From: Myxocyprinus asiaticus
Taxonomy: Eukaryota; Chordata; Actinopteri; Cypriniformes; Catostomidae
Reading direction: 5' to 3'
DNA length: 64,000 nucleotides
NCBI RefSeq assembly: GCF_019703515.2
Contig: NC_059372.1
Coordinates: 28,367,431 to 28,431,430, forward strand
Part shown: piece by piece, positions 56,402 to 64,000 of the stretch
Layout of the letters: each line of letters opens with the position of its first letter
Numbering within the stretch: the stretch's first letter is position 1
The notes under the pieces: model-generated
Told to the model about the DNA's origin: nothing
The model's input: the letters and a program-made list of their open reading frames with translations, nothing else
Database searches by the model: none
Position numbers and translations under genes: made by a program

Positions 56402-59400
56402 ATATAAAGACAGAATGAACAAAAGAGAGTAACAATTTAGAATTGTTACAACTCATTGAGACACTTAAAGTATATAATAACACTTTGAGGCAGATTACAT
56501 GTTCAGCTGCTAAGAGTGCAGTCAGTGCCACCTATTCCCATTAGGAAACTTGACTAGTGGGTAAAATATGATTGAATATGTCAGAAGTAAAACAAACACA
56601 CAGTTATTTTTACTGAACAAATCAGGGTTTTAATTAATTTAAGAGTGACAGATCACAGACAAGGGGGGAAAAAGAACAATATTCAATGTAAAATAGATGG
56701 TCTAAAATAAAGGAATAAAGCAGAACCAACAAAAATTAACTTTCATTAATAAGTTATACATTACATTGCAAACACAATTGTCTGTTTTTAAATTGTTTGC
56801 ACAGACAGTATTTAAAGGGCTGTACAAAAATGACTATGCACAACATATTTACGTCCAGACTTATGTAACTAAATAACGATTGTAGAAGTCCACCACATAA
56901 AACAGATAACATATAAGAGTGCTACTTCACAAGATAATAGTAACAAATTCATATCAAGATTATGGCCTGTAAGATGAGTCATGTATTGAACTATAACTAT
57001 AGCCATGATGACCCTATCTCGCAAACCATTTGTTATGCTACATAGAGACAACGTGTCCTTATTTTCACTTTGTTTACATTCTGTTTCTCTATTTTTCTCT
57101 CTCAATTTCTCTTGAGTGATTTTTAGATGTACAGTCCACCTTAACAGACTTGTCTGTTGCTAGGCAACGGTGTAGAATTGGGGATTAGTGCATGTAGCAT
57201 GATGTGATGCAGGTCTGTATGAACAAACTCCCAGGGTGGGTTGCACCAATAAGGATTAAATTAAAGAACTAATCCAGGGTTTGTTGATACAAGTTTTATT
57301 TTACTTCAAGCTGTGTTGCACCACTTAATATTAAATACAGTTTAACAAATCAGAGATACAAATTTTAAGATTAAAACCTTCACCTGCGATTAATTTTGTC
57401 CGCCATGATGGATTCTGAACCTAGCTGTAGTTAGTAAACAGGCAATCTTAAACGGGTAATCGTGCCGCCACCGAGATAAGCCAATATACTCGCACCCTGG
57501 ATTTGAAAGCATGAATCGTGGCCGATGGCCCAAGATTTCGAGCCATAATAAACATAAATAAAATGATAAATGTCTCTTAGAGGGCTGACAGCACATCAAC
57601 AGTTCGCTTACCTAGTCATTCTTGTTTAATTGTAGGTCTGTTTTTTTTTTATTTTTTATCTAAACTACCGAAGATGCACATTTAAAGTTAATCCCTATGG
57701 TGAAGGGGAGTATGTCTACTGAGGTGGAACGCTGTGTCCTGCCAGACACGGGCGGAACGTTGTTATGGACCATGTGCGACACGGACAGGTTCAGCTGTTG
57801 AGCACTGTCTCCACGATGCAGGCGGGGACTGAGTTGGGGTAGCAAGTGGCAAAGCTCAATTTTAGGGTGGTGGCTGCCACCCCGTGCCACCCTTATGGCC
57901 CAGCCCCTGATCAGGTTGAGTGAATAATGAGAGAATTTTCATTTCTGAGTGAACTATTCCTTTAAGGCAAGACTAGATTTTGTGTAGTATTCTCACTCTC
58001 ATTCTCCAGATGGGAATTTAGCAAATTTAGATTGACTGAATCTGCAGTTTTTGCAATATCAGATGCTACAATTGACAGATTTCCATAACCTCCAACATTT
58101 GGGGGCCAATGAATGAAGTTTACAGATAGATTTTAATTAAAAAATAATTCAAGACAAAATTATATGCTGTCCTCCTACAAAACCCAATACTTTTAAACCC
58201 TCGAAACACAATGCTCACTGTGATGTGTAATTCTGATGCAGTTATTTGAATTATTTGGCCTTCCCTTGAGCTTTGAGGTGCTTTCAGACAATGTTAAATG
58301 ACAAAAATGAGAAGACAATAATGACAGATAGCCAAATAATTCAGTTCAATAAATGGGAAAAACAAAATCATCTTGGAAATGTGATAGGGTGAACACAAGT
58401 CAGACAACTAGCAAAGTGGGACACTTACATTTTAATGTTTAATAATTGTTCTGTATTCCTCTGTATATTGTAATGGAAATCTTTAGCTAATTAAAATGGT
58501 ATTGTGTAAGGGGCTAAGCCACCTTGCATATTTTAAAAAACGCTAATGGCAAATGATCAGAAAGTGTCCCATTTTACCTAAAATCACCCTACTTTACATA
58601 AGTTATTTCACAAACTAAATCATACTACATATGATGAACTTCTTGAGTGGAACAAAAAATCTGTTGTCATCTGACAGATTCCTCATAATGCCCTCCAAGT
58701 TCTCAGTTCATTTCTACATGGCCATTTATAAGCCCAAAGTGAGGATTTAGTTGTTTTACGATTAAGCATTACACAACCAGGGTGGCAGGATTTAAGACCG
58801 AGATTACCAGAATGAGGTTTAGGATGAGAGTATAGATCTCTTTGACAGTGAGCTGACTAAATGCACCAGAATATGAAAAATTAGAATGCACTTTAATGTC
58901 TAACCCACATAGTAACCAACATAGTGGCAGCACAACATGGCAGGAAAAATGTACTTATCTGTTAATGAGAATTGGGGGTTGGAACAGATGTTAAGATTAC
59001 TTTAGGGGGAAAGTCCAGTTTAAAAAATGAAAAACATCAACAGGCACATTCCAATTGTCCTCTCACTTATATAACATTTATCAGATTTGGTGGACTGTCT
59101 GCAATGTCTATCTGTCCCCTAGTAATCCTCCATCATCCCTGTCTCTGACCTTCTTAGTCCATCTTCAAAATTACTTCAGAGAATGATCTTATTTTCTTTC
59201 AAAAAAAAAAAAAAAAAAAAAAAAAACGGCTGGAAGGTGTCTGTGTGGCAATAAATCCTGCATGAGCTCTGCTCTATACTGAGAAATTGCCTGGGAAATC
59301 CTGTCTCTAAAGGGCAATGCTTGGCTTCACCTCACAGGTTGAGATTTATGACCCATTCTCTAGTGGCAGAAAATGCATGAAGGACTTCAGTAGACATGAA

Positions 59401-59999
59401 ATAGAGAGTGAAAGAGTGTGTGTCAGCATCTGCAATACATTTTGATTCAACAAATGTGATTGGATGCTCCATCTAGCTGCAGATTCATAACACTGTCCTC
59501 CTTTTTCAGAAGGAAATAAAATCTTGTTTTGCTTCTCCCCTCAAGCTTTCATGTCTTTTTAGATCATTCACTCATAGAGCTTTTTACAAGTACAAAGCAT
59601 AATCCTGTATTGAAACGGCGACAAATGCCAACTTGTACTCAATCGTCCTTTTACTTTTCAGTATCCTTGCCTGACATGTGCAACCAGTTACTCTCACATC
59701 CACATCCATTAAAGTGCATACTGTGAAATAGAAACACATCTGCTTCCTTTTAAATATTTGATTGTTCACATCTCAAACCCCATTCCCATACATGTATGCA
59801 CACTAACAATTAAGACAAACCCGAAATGTACAGTATTTTGCAATGTCCAATATGCACCGCATTTCCAATAACCCCTCTTTGTCTGATTGATCATTAATAC
59901 AAAATTCAGTTCATTTATAAAGCCAAATGCTGGTAAAGGGAAATCAATCAATAATTTAGCATAAGGATGTGTAACCTTCAAAGGCATCTGCTCTTTGAC
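56402..59999. other. Gene-poor interval
   Basis: No supported exon. A repeat end (GAACTATTCCTTTAA) occurs at about 57950-57965 and a long A run at 59203-59226. The open frame at 57.66-57.89 kb has no recognised domain. Confidence 0.4.
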
Positions 60000-60159
60000 A
60001 TAGGGATGAGCGTGCTTGTGGGTGGTCTGTCAGGATGGAAGAAGAAGAATATGATTGTTGAGAGGAGGGGTCATGACCTCCCCTCCTCTCAACCCCCCCC
60101 CCGACAAACACTCTCGAAGGGCGAAACATATTTTTGGAGCTAGAGCAGCAAGTGTAGGC

Positions 60160-60854
60160 TCACATGATGGAGCAGCTCTTGGTTCTCTTCTTGCTGAAGG
60201 AGGAGGTCAGGAGCTCTGCCTTGCTGGGCAGGTGAAGGAGGCGTTTGGAGAGTCGACGTGTGGGGCTTTGCTTTATGGGTGCCTGCGGTTTGTTGAGGCA
60301 TGTGATTGCAGCAGAACGAAACACACTGTGGATGCTCTTCTCAGATGTGAATGCAGAGCATTCCAGGTACACCTCCGCTCCAACCTGCTTTGCCAACAAG
60401 GTGCCCTAAATACAAAAAGAAAGACAAGATGGTTTAGAATGACAAACAGAAAAAGAGAACAAAAGAGTCAAGGAGTCTGATTTACAAAGGGAGGGTGCGA
60501 TCGACTGACCTGCTCATGGGAGATGGGCGTTAGTCTCTGATTGGACAGCTCCATTAGAGTGCAAACATCTGTGCGAAGGTCTGTCTTACAGCCAACCAGA
60601 ATTATGCGTGTACTGGGACAAAAATCCATGATTTCTGCCTTCCACTGCAGGGAGAGTGCTGTTATTGCATTGCTATAACTGGTAATAAACTGGAAATAGA
60701 TTGTATTTTATTTATTATTAAACAGCCAATCAATGGCTTTTCACCTTTTTCAATGCGCTTTCAACGGTGTCAGGTCGACTTATATCAAAGCAGAGGAGAA
60801 CAGCATCTGCGTCGCTGTAGCACAGAGGTCTGACATTATCATAATATGGCGAAC
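60160..60854 (-). CDS. rnd1: Rho-family GTPase RND1-like, last three coding exons
   Basis: Atypical Rho GTPase that stays GTP-bound and antagonises RhoA signalling at the membrane. Exons 60854-60745, 60644-60510 and 60405-60160 give 162 codons plus stop. With about 70 residues missing upstream, the total is close to the 232 aa of RND1. Visible are [20 protein letters not shown], the G4 region [11 protein letters not shown], the G5 region [10 protein letters not shown], the Rnd-type C-terminal extension with [18 protein letters not shown], and a CSIM CAAX box for farnesylation. The P-loop and switch exons are not found up to 64000 and should lie beyond the window. RND2 or RND3 are less likely because [10 protein letters not shown] is the RND1 tail. 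The paralogue number cannot be assigned. Confidence 0.88.
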
Positions 60855-60989
60855 CTGCAAGAACAACCATATAGAAAACATCAATAACTATAAACTTCGT
60901 GTCACATTAGATACTTATATGGGAGAGAAAGGAATATTCTAATATTATTGGGGAGATTTGGATTTGTGTCAGAAGAAATTCCACAATAT

Positions 60990-61320
60990 GACTGCAAATA
61001 ATAGGACACTCAACGGAGAGTGCCCTCTTGTTAGTAGCTGAAACCCTGCGACTGGCAAGCGTTAACTCCAGATCATCTGTCCTCATTCTCCTTGAACTGT
61101 CCACTGTTTTTGACACCGTGAACCACCAGATCCTCCTGTCCACCCTCTCTGACTTAGTCATCACAGGAACTGCGCTTGAATGGTTTGAGTCATACCTCAC
61201 ATCCTTCAAGGTTTCCTGTAGTGGAGAGGTGTCCAGTCACACCAGCCAACCACTGATGTTCCTCAAGGATCAGTGTTTGGACCTCTCCTCTTTTCGATCT
61301 ACACTACATCAATTGGACCG
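60990..61320 (+). pseudogene. L2-type LINE reverse transcriptase fragment
   Basis: The plus-strand frame reads SSVLILLELSTVFDTVNHQI, LLSTLSDLVITGTALEWFES and YLTSFKVSCSGEVSS, the central palm region of an L2/CR1-type reverse transcriptase (usual LLDLSAAFDTVNH). The QGS motif and the catalytic YADD region are missing or shifted. It lies in the rnd1 intron, antisense to the gene. Confidence 0.75.
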
Positions 61321-61325
61321 TTCAT

Positions 61326-62090
61326 TAAAGGGATAGTTTACCCAAAAATTAAAATTCTCTCATAATTTACTCACCCTCTTGCCATCCCACATGTACAGTA
61401 TTTGACTTCCTTTCTTTAGCAGAACACATTAGAAGAAAAATAGAAAAATATCTCGGCTCAATAGGTCCTTATAATGGATGTGGATGGTAACAAGATTTTT
61501 GATGCTCTAAAAAGCACAGACAATCAGCATTAATGTTATCCATACGACTCCAGTGGTTAAATGAATGTCTTATAAAATGATACGATCACTGCTGGTGCGA
61601 AAAATATCAATATTTAAGTACTTTTTAACTATAAATATTTGCTTCCGTTAAGCAGCGGTATGCACGTTCACGAGAGGGCTGAGATCACGCGTCTCTCGTG
61701 TGACATATTGGCTTTGGCATGTTCATGAGAGAAGTGCCGCATGCACAACACACCCAGAAGAGCAGCGCTACTTACAACTAAGTAGGAGGAACGCTGTACA
61801 GACCGAACACTGTAAACAAATTTAAGGCAATTTAACAAAGATGTCAGAAGATTATGATTTAAGAGAAGAAGATGAGATACAAGTTTTTGCATAGCCATAT
61901 TTATTTGAACCTGAGTGCTCTGAACAGGAGCACAGGGAGATGGAGGAGGCTGGACCAACAAGCCTCAAAGAGACAGAGAGCTCAGGAGACGTGGTGGTGC
62001 ACATGTACGCAATTCCAACAGAGGTAGAGAGGTCTGCTGCAATGAATGGAACGTTGCCATGCCATCGCACATGACGAGACAAAATCTACA
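61326..62090. mobile_element. AGTTTACCC-type element with second-ORF remnant
   Basis: Starts TTAAAGGGATAGTTTACCCA, with the same sub-terminal order as the THAP element, including CTTTTTAACTATAAATATTTGC. An interior plus-strand frame begins at 61841, and the right arm is not recognisable. It appears to be a 5' portion of a longer autonomous relative. Confidence 0.55.
61841..62071 (+). pseudogene. Transposon accessory-ORF fragment with PYLFEPE
   Basis: From ATG 61841 the frame reads MSEDYDLREEDEIQVFA, a TAG, then PYLFEPECSEQEHREMEEAG and on to AIPTEVERSAAM. The acidic leader with a PYxFEPE motif recalls proteins encoded beside THAP transposases in fish genomes. That link is from memory and weak. 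Confidence 0.4.
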
Positions 62091-64000
62091 TCTATGCATT
62101 CCAAAAATTTTGAATGTATACATAATTTATTGCATTGCCATATATTTAGGGTGCAAAACTACGGTATGAGTGGCAATTGTTCTTGACACTTGACCTCAGC
62201 TACACTTTGAAAAATATTTGATAAATGTGTATTCCTTTTAAATAAAGGAGTGCCCTGCACCAGTGTCTGTCAAAGGCTCAGTTGCAGCCTCTCATGCCCA
62301 TCTGCTCTTTGATCTGGAGAGTGTGTGAAGAGATGCCTGAAGCAGCGAGAGCCAAATGAGCAAATTCAATTAAAGCTTCTGTAATTAGTCGCGATTAGAG
62401 TGTGTTTGTTCTTGTATGCTGATGAGTGTTTGTGTGTGGGTGCATGGGTTCATCTAGCACTCTGCCAATGTTCCTCCTGAGCGTCGCCACCTCAAGGGGC
62501 TGTGCGCAATTAACAAAGTTTAACTGGCTCAATGAGGGAATAAATGGGAGATGTTTGATGAGCACTGATTGGCTTCTCAAGCTGTGATCTTCCATGCAAA
62601 ATTCTCAGTCAGTTCTTGTGCATGATAAAATGCAGTCCCCCTACAATTATCCTTCTCACGTCTGATATGGATTCAGTGTTCAAAGTTAGTTTGTTTAAGG
62701 GTGTTTTCACACCTAGTTCGTTTGAGCACTCCAAGCGCTCTCAAAGCAGTATAACATGTATATGTGAACAACCCAAATGATCTAAGACCCCCTAAAAGGA
62801 CTCAAAAGCGAACCGTTGTGGGTCCTTTTGTGGTTCGATTGATTTGTGCTATGTGAAAAAGAAGAGGTACCAGTCCGCTTGTCATTTCGTTATGACGCAA
62901 GTACCTTGAGGCTTGCCACACAAAGTTGCATTACATAATAGCCTGTCTGCGATTTAATCTAACCATGTTCATTGTACTTCATATTCCAATCACATTTTAC
63001 TGTCAAAATAAGGGAAATTTAAGTGAAAACAGAAATACCATGATTATCATGACCGCGTTTTTGTCTCATTTTTCGTTTTTGTCGTATATTGTGAGCACTC
63101 CAAATGAACCGCAGACCAGCCGCAGTCACAGCAGAGCAGCGCATAAAGATGAACCACTCTTAAGCACCCTGATGCTCTCACTGTTTGCAGAGGTTTGCAC
63201 CAAACTCCCGCAAAAATACAAGTGAGGATTTTGATAGTTTCACTTTAATTTAACATTCGCGTAATGTTCTTGGTTCATGCATGCAGGAGGATATGCTTGC
63301 TCCATTTCTGTGATGATAGATGAAGAAACATATTTTCTAATACACACAGAATCTCAAACGTTTTCCTTCATGCGAAATAAGGGCTCATGGGTTTTATCGG
63401 AGAGCCTTAAAATAATGTGTGAAAGTGAAGAATGTAGGACAGAAATACAGTATTGCTTAATATAATGTAATTGGCTGGGTTGTCTTGGTTTCATAAATAA
63501 CAGTGTAAATGTAAAGTTGACCAAAAAGAGATAATGCTGCAGGTAATGCTGCAATTTAAATTATGAGCAAATTAAAGTGTTTTTTGACCTTGGATGCATG
63601 TAAATCTATTGTATAAGACCTTTAAAACAAAATTAGGCACGTTTAAAAACCATAATAGATGCTCTTTAAATTTCCTTCTTGCCATGAGTCCATTCTAGAT
63701 GAGAACCTATCACATTTTTTTTTTAAAGTGAACAATATAACTAGATCAAGAAGTTGTGCTTTGAATAAAATTTGTAAACATTTTATGTCAGAAAACAAGG
63801 GGGAAATATAACCAGTAAAGAACTGAAGTTTTTACATTTTCTGAATAGAAAGTTAAATGTGGTGCTTGGCAGTGCAAAACACCACCATATTGCTAGGATG
63901 TTCTGGATGGTTGCTAAGGTGTGGTTGTTGGAAAAAAAGAAAGAAAACAAATTCTAAGTATGTGCAATATAGCGCAGCAGTGCCCGCCTATTTTTCCAGC
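62091..64000. other. Probable rnd1 intron, repeat-rich
   Basis: No coding exon of rnd1 found. A repeat end (GGGTGTTTTCACACCTAGTT) begins near 62698. The remainder is AT-rich. Confidence 0.4.

Noticed and set aside
57660..57890. 76-aa minus-strand frame
   Set aside because: No recognised domain, and it borders a repeat end near 57.95 kb.

Overview
The window is vertebrate nuclear DNA, most likely from a ray-finned fish and probably a cyprinid. Genes are split into many short exons with GT-AG introns, dinucleotide microsatellites are frequent, and the DNA between exons is dense with fish-type transposons (Tc1, DIRS, tRNA-SINEs, an L2-type LINE fragment, and many palindromic elements, several bounded by TTAA). 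The species call is inference; the vertebrate call rests on intact orthologues of NACA, TFIP11, PRIM1 and RND1.

Layout. 1-13.7 kb is mainly repeats: a CT microsatellite, two abutting hairpin elements, a SINE, a repeat with internal duplications, exons of one unidentified minus-strand gene (5.6-6.4 kb) and a decayed DIRS-like element (6.5-9.2 kb). 13.7-14.7 kb holds a compact three-exon gene for a DCC/DUF393 thiol-disulfide oxidoreductase-like protein (minus). 15.3-16.8 kb is a broken Tc1 transposon. 17.3-29.0 kb is naca (minus), encoding the alpha subunit of the nascent polypeptide-associated complex (215 aa). It also has a large symmetric alternative exon of the muscle skNAC type, and two introns each contain a U59-like box C/D snoRNA. 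A short shared promoter separates naca from tfip11 (plus, 13 coding exons, 833 aa), a spliceosome-disassembly G-patch protein. Convergent to it is prim1 (minus, 13 coding exons, 425 aa), the catalytic subunit of DNA primase, which has one AT-AC (U12-type) intron. 45.2-60 kb has no gene I can support and several foldback elements. 60.16-60.85 kb holds the last three coding exons of an rnd1-like Rho GTPase (minus); its first exons lie beyond the window.

Functionally the genes are housekeeping: translation and targeting (naca with its snoRNAs), splicing (tfip11) and replication (prim1). Coding totals that come out exactly in frame (648, 2502 and 1278 nt) support the exon models. All splice sites were read by eye.

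Most notable observations: the paired snoRNAs in naca introns; the 1744-nt skNAC exon with a one-base frame break and a PPLIP motif; the AT-AC intron of prim1; a palindromic element carrying half a PHD finger; and an element with long inverted repeats carrying a THAP-domain fragment.
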